NCBI GenBank assembly: GCA_944376225.1
Contig: CALWBZ010000085.1
Coordinates: 1 to 40,113, forward strand
Source: an uncultured Clostridia bacterium
GTDB taxonomy: Bacteria; Bacillota; Clostridia; Lachnospirales; Bianqueaceae
Reading direction: 5' to 3'
DNA: 40,113 nt
This document shows, one piece after another, positions 17,234 through 24,391 of the stretch (position 1 is its first letter; each line of letters begins with the position of its first letter). The translations under genes were made by a program, and so were the position numbers. The notes under the pieces were generated by a model. It was given only the letters and a program-made list of their open reading frames with translations. It had not been told where the DNA came from and did no database searches.

Positions 17234-17601
17234 ACTGGATCATTTATACCCTTGGGGGAGCAGCCTCCGGGATTCTGAGCGGCATGGGCATCGGCGGCGG
17301 GGTTCTTCTGATCCCGGCCCTCGTCCTTCTGGGAGGCGTAGCACAGCATAGCGCCCAGGGAATCAATCTGCTCTACTTTTTGCCGACCGCCCTGAGCGCC
17401 CTGTGGATTCATCATAAGGGAGGCCAATTGGAGAAGAAGGTGCTGCCGCTGTTGATTCTAGGAGGCGTCCTGGGCGCCGCGGCGGGCGGATGGATCGCGA
17501 ATCTCCTGGAAGGAAGCCTCTTGCGTAAGATCTTCAGCGTTTTCGTGGCCGTCATGGGGATTTTGGAGATTCGGAAAGGAATACAAAAGAAAAATGAGTG
17601 A
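17230..17601 (+). CDS. Half-size TauE/SafE-type permease, subunit 2
   Basis: The second half-transporter, 123 residues, about four hydrophobic segments, with the paralogous motif SGMGIGGGVLLIPALVLLGG (near residues 16-35). ATG 17230 lies in the ATGA overlap with the first half, which decides the start over an in-frame codon far upstream that would read through the first gene. The C-terminus is basic (EIRKGIQKKNE). It overlaps the downstream helicase by 8 nt, so the three genes appear coupled even though their roles seem unrelated. Confidence 0.84.
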   Translation: MNWIIYTLGGAASGILSGMGIGGGVLLIPALVLLGGVAQHSAQGINLLYFLPTALSALWIHHKGGQLEKKVLPLLILGGVLGAAAGGWIANLLEGSLLRKIFSVFVAVMGILEIRKGIQKKNE

Positions 17602-19378
17602 GCTGAACGAACAGCAGCAAGAAGCAGTGCGTCACGGAGAAGGACCGATGTTGGTGCTGGCGGGACCCGGTTCCGGCAAGACCACGATGATCACCCACCG
17701 GGTTCTTCGTTTGACTCAGGATCTGGGGATTTTGGAGAAAGAGATTATGGTTGTCACTTATACGAGAGCGGCAGCGCAGGAAATGCGCGGCCGCTTTTTG
17801 CGTTTACAAGGGACGGATCAGACGGATGTGGCCTTCGGGACGTTTCACAGCCTGTTCTGGCAGATGCTGCGGGAGGAGGGATTTCTCTTAGATCGCGGCG
17901 TCATGGAAGAGGGAGAACAGCAGGAGATGGCGGCGGAGATCCTCTTTCGGCAGGGGGTTACGGCCGAAGCAGAAAGGGAGGAACTTGTCGGAGAACTTCT
18001 TTCCCGTTACAATTACCGGCGAAACACAGGACAGGAACGGGGAGAGAAGCCCTACGAAGGGGAAGAGGCATGGAGAAGCGCCTATGAGGAAGGGAAGAGA
18101 AGCCGAGGAAAGATGGACTTCGACGACATTCTGGAAACCATGCTGCAGGCCCTGGGGAGGCAGGATATCCGAAGAGTCTATCAAAACCGGTATCGGTACT
18201 TCCTGGTAGATGAGTTTCAGGACGTCAACCCGGTGCAGTATGATATATTGCGGATTCTTACAGGGCCGGGAGGCAATCTGTTCGCGGTGGGGGACGATGA
18301 TCAGGCAATCTACGGGTTTCGAGGGGCGGCGCCTGGGATTATGCTCCGGTTTCCGAAGGATTTTCCCGCGTGTCAGGTACTGAGCCTGCGGCGAAACTAC
18401 CGCAGCACTCCACGTATTGTGAAGAGAGCGGCCGGACTGATCGTACAGAATCAGGGACGGTATCCGAAAGAGATCGTGTCGGTACAGAAAAAGCTGGGCC
18501 CCAGGATACGCCGGTGTGTTTTTGAAGAGGAAAAAGAAGAGTATCGGGCGATCGCGAAAGAGGCGGCCAGACGAAAAGACATGTGTCTGCTCTTTCGCAC
18601 CCATTCTCAGATGAAGCCCCTTCTTCGGAGTCTGGAGGATTACGGCGTGCCTTATCGCACCCGGGAAGGCGCGTATAACCCTTATACCCATTGGGTGGGG
18701 GAGGATATCGCGCAATATAGAAAGGCGGCGTTAGGAGACCGGAAGGCGTTTCTTGAGGTTCTGCGCCGGTATAAAGGAGGGATCCCTTTAGCATGCGTCA
18801 GCTGGCTAAGGGAGGGGGAAGAACCGAGAAAGCTTCTGGAAAAAGCTATGTCCATAGAATTGCGCACGGCCTTACTGGAACTCTTTTACGAACTGGATCA
18901 CTTGAGAGTCGAATCGCCGGAAAAGGGCCTGCACCGGATCGCCGGAAGACTAAGGTATTTTCGTTATTTGGAAGGCGAGGGAGAGAAACGGGGCGTGGAT
19001 CCGGCCATCCTCAGGGAACGGTTTGATTTCTTCTGGCGCCGGGCCGAAAAATATGAGGATTGGGAGGAATGGGAAGCGGAGCGCCGGCGCCGGCGGGAAG
19101 AGCCGGATAAGGAGGAGAAAGACGGGGTTCTCCTTTTGACCATGCACGCCGCCAAGGGATTGGAATTTGACACGGTATGGATCCCGGGCATCGAAGAGGG
19201 GACGATTCCCCACGAGCGGTCGGAGGATATCGAAGAGGAACGTCGTCTGCTCTATGTGGGATGCACGCGGGCGAAAACGAGGCTTATCCTATCCAGAAAC
19301 CGGCACCGGGGAGGAAACGGACAGACGGCCTCCCCCTTTTGGCGGGAACTTGGGGAGGAAAATCGAAAAAACACTTGA
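17594..19378 (+). CDS. Short UvrD/Rep-family DNA helicase
   Basis: Superfamily 1 3'-5' DNA helicase. The 594 residues include Q-motif and Walker A (LNEQQQEAVRHGEG ... LAGPGSGKTTMITHR, residues 4-37), VVTYTRAAAQEM, Walker B LVDEFQDVNPVQYDIL, AVGDDDQAIYGFRGA, LRRNYRST, and LLTMHAAKGLEFDTVW with LLYVGCTRAKTRL near the C-terminus. It is shorter than PcrA/UvrD (about 720) and lacks the usual C-terminal Tudor-like tail, so it is probably a paralogue of the housekeeping enzyme. The start overlaps the permease gene by 8 nt, with an AAAGGA site about 12 nt upstream. A repair or recombination role alongside addA is inference from the family and location. Confidence 0.88.
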   Translation: MSELNEQQQEAVRHGEGPMLVLAGPGSGKTTMITHRVLRLTQDLGILEKEIMVVTYTRAAAQEMRGRFLRLQGTDQTDVAFGTFHSLFWQMLREEGFLLDRGVMEEGEQQEMAAEILFRQGVTAEAEREELVGELLSRYNYRRNTGQERGEKPYEGEEAWRSAYEEGKRSRGKMDFDDILETMLQALGRQDIRRVYQNRYRYFLVDEFQDVNPVQYDILRILTGPGGNLFAVGDDDQAIYGFRGAAPGIMLRFPKDFPACQVLSLRRNYRSTPRIVKRAAGLIVQNQGRYPKEIVSVQKKLGPRIRRCVFEEEKEEYRAIAKEAARRKDMCLLFRTHSQMKPLLRSLEDYGVPYRTREGAYNPYTHWVGEDIAQYRKAALGDRKAFLEVLRRYKGGIPLACVSWLREGEEPRKLLEKAMSIELRTALLELFYELDHLRVESPEKGLHRIAGRLRYFRYLEGEGEKRGVDPAILRERFDFFWRRAEKYEDWEEWEAERRRRREEPDKEEKDGVLLLTMHAAKGLEFDTVWIPGIEEGTIPHERSEDIEEERRLLYVGCTRAKTRLILSRNRHRGGNGQTASPFWRELGEENRKNT

Positions 19379-19403
19379 ATTAAGTCTATAGATGTAGTAT
19401 TAT
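19375..19403 (+). promoter_or_regulatory. Promoter of the orphan membrane/coiled-coil gene
   Basis: TTGAAT (19375-19380), a 17-nt spacer and TATTAT (19398-19403), overlapping the end of the helicase gene and placed about 30 nt before the next start. Indicates that the next gene has its own transcription. Confidence 0.65.
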
Positions 19404-19434
19404 AACTAAAGCAAGAAAGAAAGGGGAAGGATGT

Positions 19435-20388
19435 ATGGAAACCGCAAGGCAAAAGGCGATCGTTCACGCATTGTATGATATGGAGCTGCATATGAACCTT
19501 ATGGAACAATGCGTTCAAAAGATCACTCAGAAGATGTCCACCCTGATGATACGCCGAGATATTCCCGTGCCCGGAGAGAAAAGGATCGATTACAAAGACA
19601 TGGAGATCAAAAACAGCGTTCTCTATACGAGATTGGGGCTTGGAATAGGCATTATACTGGGCCTGGCCGGCGGATTCGCGCTGGGAAAGATTTTCTTTTT
19701 CCAGGATCTTCTTATGGCCGCGGCGGCATGTATCGGCGCGATGACTTGCGGGGCCTTGGGAGGCTGGGGAGGCAGAAGAATCGATAGCAGGATCGAAAAC
19801 GAGAAGAGAAGACGGGAGTATGAAAGACAGGAGGGAGAAGAGGCGGCGCGGTATCAAAGCGAGAAAGAACGGTATGAGAAGGATTCGGCCGCGGATGAAG
19901 ATCGGATACGGCAGGAGAAAAGAATCTGGGAAAATCTAAGACAACAAAAAGAAAGATTGACGCGAAAAAGGGAAGAATCGGCAGATTTACTCCAGGAATT
20001 TTATCAGCGAGCCGGGATCAGACAAGAATACAGAGGACTCATCGTTATGGGATATATGGACGATCTGGTCCAGATGGGAGTAAACGCGCAGCTGGAAGGT
20101 TTGAACGGATTATACTATCTGGTCAGGACCGAACTGAGGCAGGATCATATAGAAGAAATCATCGGTGGGAAACGAAGAAAACCGGAGGATATCTTTCGGC
20201 CGGGGAACCGTTTGTATGAAGACTGGTCAAGGACATGTCGGCAGGCCGAAAGATTATTTTGGAAAATATGGGAGGAAGCCCGCGAAGGGCAGAACCGGTT
20301 CGGGAAATCTTTCATTATAACCGATTATATACAGGAGAGAACAAAGACGGAGGAAACATATCGGGAGATCTTTTGGATGAACGAGTAA
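19435..20388 (+). CDS. Unrecognised membrane protein with glycine-rich hairpin and coiled coil
   Basis: Not assigned to a known family. The 317-residue protein has a soluble N-terminal segment (1-58), then two adjacent hydrophobic stretches (about 62-82 and 88-112) rich in Gly and Ala (GLGIGIILGLAGGFALG, GALGGWGG), resembling a glycine-zipper membrane hairpin. A highly charged helix likely to be a coiled coil follows (about 115-190, rich in Glu/Arg/Lys), then a C-terminal domain (about 195-317) with YYLVRTELR and WSRTCRQAERLFWKIWEE. Both termini are probably cytoplasmic. It has its own promoter and an AAGGGGAAGG site before ATG 19435. It is the last backbone-type gene before the repeat-bounded cassette. 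Confidence 0.75.
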   Translation: METARQKAIVHALYDMELHMNLMEQCVQKITQKMSTLMIRRDIPVPGEKRIDYKDMEIKNSVLYTRLGLGIGIILGLAGGFALGKIFFFQDLLMAAAACIGAMTCGALGGWGGRRIDSRIENEKRRREYERQEGEEAARYQSEKERYEKDSAADEDRIRQEKRIWENLRQQKERLTRKREESADLLQEFYQRAGIRQEYRGLIVMGYMDDLVQMGVNAQLEGLNGLYYLVRTELRQDHIEEIIGGKRRKPEDIFRPGNRLYEDWSRTCRQAERLFWKIWEEAREGQNRFGKSFIITDYIQERTKTEETYREIFWMNE

Positions 20389-20397
20389 GCTTCCGTG

Positions 20398-20414
20398 AAG
20401 AGGGTGTTGCAAAA
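20398..20414 (+). repeat. Left inverted repeat of the cassette
   Basis: AAGAGGGTGTTGCAAAA; pairs with 21684-21700 at 15 of 17 positions. It starts 10 nt after the end of the upstream gene. Confidence 0.6.
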
Positions 20415-20454
20415 TCATCAACCTAGATGACAAAACAACTCTCTCCATCATTTA

Positions 20455-20503
20455 CAAAATCCAGGCTGGAAACTCCATCTTCATGGTTCCATCCTGGATT
20501 TTG
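20455..20503. repeat. Long interrupted hairpin inside the cassette
   Basis: CAAAATCCAGG (20455-20465) pairs perfectly with CCTGGATTTTG (20493-20503). Inside, GGAA/TTCC and CCAT/ATGG add further pairs around a CTTC loop. There is no T-tract on either side, so it is not a standard terminator. It may be an element-associated structure. Confidence 0.6.
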
Positions 20504-20555
20504 GGCGTACTTTAATAACGCATTCGTTTTTCTTCGGTTTATGCGCTCTCTTTGA

Positions 20556-20669
20556 CCTCGAAAAGGTGTCTCCCGGTACTGGCGACTGGCATGGGTCTGC
20601 CTGCTAGTGCTGCTGATCTCCTTTGCGGCGGTCATCCGACTGACAAAACTGGTGGAATACAAAAGATGA
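20556..20669 (+). pseudogene. C-terminal remnant of a membrane protein
   Basis: A short open stretch ending in TGA (20667-20669). Its last 30 residues form one hydrophobic segment (WRLAWVCLLVLLISFAAV) followed by a basic tail (LTKLVEYKR), which looks like the end of a polytopic transporter or sensor. No start codon with a ribosome site is seen and an in-frame TGA lies just upstream (20553-20555), so this is probably a leftover gene end trapped in the cassette. The parent family is not recognised. The stretch between 20389 and 20707 holds otherwise only the left repeat and the hairpin. Confidence 0.35.
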
Positions 20670-20707
20670 GGGAGCAGCCGTTGAGCCACCCCCTTATGTA
20701 CAGGAAG

Positions 20708-21106
20708 TTATAAGTATTTTGCCATAAAATCGGACGGGGTAAGGATTTCCGGTTTTTCAATCTCAATATCAGTAAAATCTTTATCGCCGGTAATGAGAAT
20801 ATCAACATCATCTACAATGGCGGTATAAAGTACGGGATAATCATTTATGTCCCGGATGTCGAACAGGCCAGCCTTCATTTTGTGGGGAGTGTAGACCAAT
20901 TCATATCCCAGCTCAGACAGGAAACGGTCAATCACATCACGCTTTGCGGGAAATTTCCGGTCTGCCACAGCCATCAATTCCTCTATTACAAAAGAGGAAA
21001 GTACAAGGGTATGGTTCTGTGTGATATATTCAAGCATCTGGGTAAAGCGTTTCCCCGGAAAAAGGATCATGGAAATCAGCACATTGGTATCCAGCATTAC
21101 TCGCAT
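20708..21106 (-). CDS. PIN-domain toxin (VapC-like)
   Basis: Probable toxin ribonuclease of a type II toxin-antitoxin pair. The 132 residues form a PIN fold with the acidic Mg-binding positions visible: LDTNVLISMI (Asp6), SSFVIEELMAVA (Glu near 42-43), and NDYPVLYTAIVDDVDILITGDKDF with acidic residues near 90 and 108. PIN toxins of this class (COG1569 type) usually cleave specific RNAs; the target is unknown. It overlaps the antitoxin end by 10 nt and is read after it, the usual antitoxin-first order. It sits inside the repeat-bounded cassette. Nothing appears truncated. Confidence 0.85.
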   Translation of the reverse strand: MRVMLDTNVLISMILFPGKRFTQMLEYITQNHTLVLSSFVIEELMAVADRKFPAKRDVIDRFLSELGYELVYTPHKMKAGLFDIRDINDYPVLYTAIVDDVDILITGDKDFTDIEIEKPEILTPSDFMAKYL

Positions 21107-21366
21107 TCGTAGTTCCCATGTCTTTCCGCACGAATTTCCTTGACCATATCTACAACATCCTGCTCGTCATTCACACCTAATTCTTCGGCCATACCCTGAA
21201 ATGCTTTCTGGGCTTCCATAAGTGCATTAACCGAGGCGTTCATCATTACGACTTTGCTGCCTTCCTGCACAAACAGCACCTTATCGCCGTCTTTTACGCC
21301 AAGCAGCTTACGGATGGCGGCCGGAATTGTGATTTGACCTTTTGATGTTACTTTAGCAAGTTCCAT
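21097..21366 (-). CDS. AbrB/MazE-type antitoxin
   Basis: An 89-residue DNA-binding antitoxin partner of the PIN toxin. The N-terminal swapped-hairpin AbrB domain is clear (MELAKVTSKGQITIPAAIRKLLGVKDGDKVLF, shown by VTSKGQITIP and the LGVKDGDKV turn). The acidic C-terminal half (GVNDEQDVVDMVKEIRAE) probably wraps the toxin. The start at 21366 is chosen because an AAGGAGG site lies 7 nt upstream on this strand; a start at 21384 would overlap it. A near-consensus promoter lies about 53 nt upstream. Antitoxins of this type usually repress their own promoter; that is inference here. Confidence 0.85.
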   Translation of the reverse strand: MELAKVTSKGQITIPAAIRKLLGVKDGDKVLFVQEGSKVVMMNASVNALMEAQKAFQGMAEELGVNDEQDVVDMVKEIRAERHGNYECE

Positions 21367-21418
21367 AGAAAAGCCTCCTTTCATCTTTCACGGAACGCAT
21401 TGTTTTCCTTACATTCTT

Positions 21419-21447
21419 ATTATATACGACAGCAGAAAAAATATCAA
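21419..21447 (-). promoter_or_regulatory. Promoter of the AbrB/PIN pair
   Basis: On the minus strand: TTGATA (21442-21447), 17-nt spacer, TATAAT (21419-21424). Five of six and six of six consensus matches with ideal spacing, facing the antitoxin gene. Confidence 0.82.
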
Positions 21448-21472
21448 TAGGAATCGTAATTTGCGCCTAGTC

Positions 21473-21670
21473 ATGGAGAATGAACTGTGGAGGAACAGAC
21501 AGAAGCGGAACTATCTCCGGCAAAAACAAGAGGGATATTTCTACTATTTTGAGTTTGTGGAAATGAAGGAGCCTGATATTTCCAATTCAAAGCAGATAAA
21601 ACCATTTTGCTCACCTTTTCGGTGGGCATTTTCTGTTTTTCCCGTTAAAAACGGAGCTGCTGCTCCGTAG
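21473..21670 (+). pseudogene. Short reading-frame remnant near the right cassette end
   Basis: A small frame (about 65 residues) with a plausible protein-like start (MENELWRNRQKRNYLRQKQ ... YFYYFEFVEMKEP), but it runs through a hairpin and has no ribosome site. The first 40 residues may be the end of a lost gene. The family is not recognised, and it may not be coding at all. Confidence 0.25.
21609..21640 (+). terminator. Terminator-like hairpin near the right cassette end
   Basis: GCTCACC (21609-21615), TTTTC loop, GGTGGGC (21621-21627), then a T-rich run to 21640. A second hairpin, ACGGAGC-TGCT-GCTCCGT, follows at 21651-21668. Together they would end transcripts entering from the left. Confidence 0.55.
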
Positions 21671-21683
21671 ATTATTCATCTAC

Positions 21684-21700
21684 TTTTGCAACAGCCCCTT
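21684..21700 (-). repeat. Right inverted repeat of the cassette
   Basis: Reverse complement reads AAGGGGCTGTTGCAAAA, matching the left end at 15 of 17 positions. An adjacent small palindrome, GTAGAT-TATTC-ATCTAC, lies just inside at 21667-21683. Confidence 0.6.
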
Positions 21701-21718
21701 CATGAGAAAAACAGCGGA

Positions 21719-22045
21719 TCAGTGATGCAATGCTTGGGTATAAGCCTGAATGATTTTCGACAGATAATACATTTCCTCTTCGTTAAGGTGCCGCAGGGTT
21801 TCTGTCAGGGGATTGCTGGAGAAAGGCTGTTCATGGCCGAATAGGATGTAATCCGCGGAAATCTGATATTGGCTGCAGATTTTATAAAGGGTTTCCGCGG
21901 ACATTCCTTTCTTGCCGGTTTCGATTTCGGCTAAAAACTGCGGAGAGATGCCCACGACTTCGGCGAATGTCTCACGGATCAGCCCCTTGCTCTCACGAAA
22001 CTCGCGGATACGGCTGCCGATGATTTTCATGTTGGCTTGCTTCAA
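21719..22045 (-). CDS. XRE-family transcriptional regulator
   Basis: A small DNA-binding protein of about 108 residues with a Cro/CI helix-turn-helix (GSRIREFRESKGLIRETFAEVVGISPQFLAEIETGKKGMS, seen as AEVVGISPQFLAEIETGKK) and a helical C-terminal tail (LTETLRHLNEEEMYYLSKIIQAY) typical of small clostridial regulators. The TTG at 22045 is preceded at about 8 nt by GGGAGG; ATG 22030 is too far from that site and GTG 22054 overlaps it, although either could be used. TGCTATAG repeats upstream may be its operator. The target genes are unknown; it is adjacent to, but outside, the repeat-bounded cassette. Confidence 0.75.
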   Translation of the reverse strand: MKQANMKIIGSRIREFRESKGLIRETFAEVVGISPQFLAEIETGKKGMSAETLYKICSQYQISADYILFGHEQPFSSNPLTETLRHLNEEEMYYLSKIIQAYTQALHH

Positions 22046-22064
22046 TACAATCACCTCCCATTAT

Positions 22065-22131
22065 TGCTATAGTATAGATGTAATAACAATTGAAATACAT
22101 AAGCGATAGATGAAGAAGTGATGCTATAGCA
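22065..22131. promoter_or_regulatory. Possible operator: repeated TGCTATAG
   Basis: TGCTATAG occurs at 22065-22072, overlapping a minus-strand TATACT-like -10 for the XRE gene, and again within the palindrome TGCTATAGCA at 22122-22131. The spacing and location suggest binding sites for the adjacent regulator. A further palindrome, GAAGGCCTTC (22171-22180), and a CCGTG-GGCT-CACGG hairpin (22186-22199) lie before the next gene; their role is unclear. Confidence 0.35.
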
Positions 22132-22297
22132 GAATATCGGACAAAAAAATAGTTTTTTTTACGGATCGAAGAAGGCCTTCCCGAACCGTGGGCTCACGGC
22201 TTTGCCAAATATTCAGGAGGTGTTCACAATTTGTACTTCCTTTTTGCGGGCAAATGCGCTATACTATAAAAGTATTATATACTGGGAGGGATATAGG

Positions 22298-22777
22298 ATG
22301 CAGGAACTTTTAGAGATCTTAGAAAAGAACAGCCGTATTTCGGTGAAGGATCTGGCGGTGATGTTGGATGAGGACGAAGCCGGGATCGCCTCACAGATGA
22401 CCCAGTTGGAAAAGGATAAGATTATTTTCGGATATCATACGATGATCGATTGGGATAAGGCGAAGATCGATCGAGTGACGGCTTTAATCGAGGTGCGGGT
22501 GACGCCCCAGCGGGGAGAAGGATTCGATAATATCGCGCAGCGTATCTATCAGTTTGAAGAGGTGACGGCGGTCTATCTCATGAGCGGAGCCTTCGACCTG
22601 ACGGTGATCGTGGAAGGAAAAACGATGAAGGAAGTGGCCCTTTTCGTGGCTCGCAGACTCGCCCCCATCGATCAGGTGCTCAGCACCTCCACGCACTTTA
22701 TCTTGAAGCGGTATAAGGATCATGGGGTCGTGTTGGAGGAAAACAAGAATGACGAAAGGATGCTCGTATCGCCATGA
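22298..22777 (+). CDS. Lrp/AsnC-family regulator (AlaR-like)
   Basis: An amino-acid-responsive regulator of 159 residues. The N-terminal winged helix (ISVKDLAVMLDEDEAGIASQMTQLEKDKIIFGYHTMID) is followed by a C-terminal ligand-binding RAM domain (about 65-140; DRVTALIEVRVTP, VTAVYLMSGAFDLTVIVEG). ATG 22298 follows GGGAGGG closely, which decides against an upstream frame extension. It overlaps the aminotransferase by 4 nt (ATGA). The same pairing occurs in B. subtilis as alaR-alaT (yugG-yugH), so control of alanine transamination is a reasonable inference. A TATACT hexamer lies at 22260-22265 without a convincing -35. Confidence 0.88.
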   Translation: MQELLEILEKNSRISVKDLAVMLDEDEAGIASQMTQLEKDKIIFGYHTMIDWDKAKIDRVTALIEVRVTPQRGEGFDNIAQRIYQFEEVTAVYLMSGAFDLTVIVEGKTMKEVALFVARRLAPIDQVLSTSTHFILKRYKDHGVVLEENKNDERMLVSP

Positions 22778-23934
22778 GAGACTTTATTAACCGAACCGTC
22801 CGGGAACTGCCGCCCTCCGGGATCCGCCGTTTCTTTAACCTGGCGGCGGAAATGGAAGACGTGATCTCCCTGGGCGTGGGGGAACCGGATTTCCTGACGC
22901 CTTGGAATATTCGGGAAGAGGCGATTCATACGCTGGAGAAAGGGCGTACGGTTTATACCGCGAACGCGGGCCTTATGGAACTCAGGCGGGAGATCGGACG
23001 CTATCTTAAGAGAAGATACGGCCTGGAATATGATCCCGTCACGCAGATTCTGGTAACGGTGGGAGGCAGCGAAGCCATCGATCTGGCGCTTCGGGCCATC
23101 ATAGAACCGGGGGATGAGGTGCTCATCCCGGAACCTTCTTTCGTGGCCTATAAACCCTGCGCGGTCATGGCCGGGGGCAGGGCGGTGCCGGTTCCGCTGC
23201 GGGGAGAAACGGGCTTTAAGCTTACGGTATCGGACCTGGAACCCTTGGTGAACGAGCGCAGTAAGGTACTGATTTTCCCCTATCCCGGCAATCCTACGGG
23301 AGCGACCATGTATGAAGAAGACATGAGGGAGCTTTGCGAATGGATCCGCAAGAAAGACCTGTTTGTGCTTTCCGATGAGATCTACAGCGAGCTGACCTAC
23401 GACGGGACCCATACCTCCATCGCGTCGATGCCCGGCATGAGCGAGAGGACGCTGGTGATCAACGGATTTTCCAAGGCGTTTTCCATGACCGGCTGGCGTC
23501 TGGGGTATGGAGCGGGACCCAAGGATCTTCTGGAACAGATGACCAAGATCCATCAATACGCGATTATGTGCGCGCCCACCACCAGCCAATACGCCGCGGT
23601 GGAGGCCCTGAGAGGGTGCGACCGGGCGGTGGAGGAGATGCGGCGGGAGTACAACCGCAGACGGCGTCTCGTGGTGGAGAGCCTGCGGGAGATGGGCCTT
23701 TCCTGTAACGATCCCGGCGGGGCTTTTTATGTGTTTCCCAGCATCCGATCTACGGGCATGACCTCGGAGGCTTTTTGCCAGGATCTATTGAAGCATAAAA
23801 AGATCGCCGTCGTTCCGGGAGATGCCTTCGGAGCGAGCGGCGAGGGATATGTGAGAATCTCCTACGCCTACAGCGTGGAGCAGTTGAGGACGGCCCTTGG
23901 CCGCATTCGGGAATATATGGAGACGAGACGTTAG
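22774..23934 (+). CDS. PLP-dependent class I/II aminotransferase (AlaT/PatA-like)
   Basis: Fold-type I aminotransferase of 386 residues. Family marks: SLGVGEPDF, VTVGGSEAIDLALRA (phosphate-binding loop), FPYPGNPTGATM (the conserved Asn-Pro contacting PLP), LSDEIYSELTYDG (Asp/Tyr), and NGFSKAFSMTGWRLGYG with the Schiff-base Lys near residue 235. The partner Lrp regulator and the similarity in arrangement to B. subtilis alaR-alaT suggest an alanine or aromatic/branched-chain transaminase; specificity cannot be fixed from motifs. Starts by ATGA overlap with the regulator. Its 3' end overlaps the convergent Fur-family gene by 4 nt. Confidence 0.9.
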   Translation: MRDFINRTVRELPPSGIRRFFNLAAEMEDVISLGVGEPDFLTPWNIREEAIHTLEKGRTVYTANAGLMELRREIGRYLKRRYGLEYDPVTQILVTVGGSEAIDLALRAIIEPGDEVLIPEPSFVAYKPCAVMAGGRAVPVPLRGETGFKLTVSDLEPLVNERSKVLIFPYPGNPTGATMYEEDMRELCEWIRKKDLFVLSDEIYSELTYDGTHTSIASMPGMSERTLVINGFSKAFSMTGWRLGYGAGPKDLLEQMTKIHQYAIMCAPTTSQYAAVEALRGCDRAVEEMRREYNRRRRLVVESLREMGLSCNDPGGAFYVFPSIRSTGMTSEAFCQDLLKHKKIAVVPGDAFGASGEGYVRISYAYSVEQLRTALGRIREYMETRR

Positions 23935-24350
23935 TCGGAAGCCCCCTGACATTCGGGACAGAGCCCGTAGAAATAAAGCTGCGCCTGGGTGATTAAAAAA
24001 GGACTATGGGTCCGCGCGCGATCCGGCAGATCCGTAAACATGGCAGGATCCAGATCGAACACGCGTCGGCACCGCAGACACTGGATATGGGGATGGGACC
24101 CGGTACGGGCGTCATAGCGGAAACATTCCTCGCCCACATTGAGCTGCTGGACGAGCCCCGCCTCCCGTAGAGATTCCACGGTTTTATAGACGGTGGCAAG
24201 ACTCATCGTAGGATGAAGGGGGTGCAGGGCCGCGTAGATCGTATCCACGCTTGGATGAGCTTCGGTATGAAGCAGATAATCATATATGGCGATTCTTTGG
24301 GGCGTCGCCTTCAGCCCATGTTTTTTGAGCAGGGTGACGGATTGTTCCAT
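23931..24350 (-). CDS. Fur-family repressor (PerR/Fur-like)
   Basis: Metal-dependent repressor of 139 residues. The N-terminal winged helix includes LKATPQRIAIYDYL and SLATVYKTVESL (recognition helix region). The dimerisation half has HPHIQCLRCRRVFDLD and YGLCPECQ, two CxxC pairs that form the structural Zn site seen in PerR and many Fur proteins. Sensing of peroxide versus iron cannot be settled; the residues around His/Asp near 90-105 fit either. It is transcribed leftward, convergent with the aminotransferase. Its promoter carries a perfect ATAATGATTAT box over the -10, indicating autoregulation. The start ATG at 24350 has AAGGAGG upstream on this strand. Confidence 0.88.
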   Translation of the reverse strand: MEQSVTLLKKHGLKATPQRIAIYDYLLHTEAHPSVDTIYAALHPLHPTMSLATVYKTVESLREAGLVQQLNVGEECFRYDARTGSHPHIQCLRCRRVFDLDPAMFTDLPDRARTHSPFLITQAQLYFYGLCPECQGASD

Positions 24351-24380
24351 GGCTTCCTCCTTGAGAATGAATTGTAAATG

Positions 24381-24391
24381 ATAATGATTAT
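24381..24391. promoter_or_regulatory. Fur/Per-type operator box
   Basis: ATAATGATTAT, a perfect 5-1-5 palindrome equal to the core shared by Fur and Per boxes (ATAATNATTAT), extended on the left by G and TTGTAA. It overlaps the -10 of the Fur-family gene by two bases and lies about 55 nt before trmL, so it could affect both directions. Confidence 0.8.

Larger units (their letters stand above)
20398..21700. mobile_element. Cassette bounded by 17-bp imperfect inverted repeats
   Basis: The left end (20398-20414, AAGAGGGTGTTGCAAAA) and the reverse complement of the right end (21684-21700, AAGGGGCTGTTGCAAAA) match at 15 of 17 positions. The 1.3-kb interior is the size of a simple insertion sequence but contains no intact transposase: only a toxin-antitoxin pair, a strong hairpin, a membrane-protein tail and a short reading-frame remnant. 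The ends resemble insertion-sequence termini of the CTGTTGCAAA type, but the IS family cannot be named without a database. It lies between the orphan membrane gene and an XRE regulator. It may be an IS derivative whose transposase was replaced, or a non-autonomous element. Confidence 0.55.
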
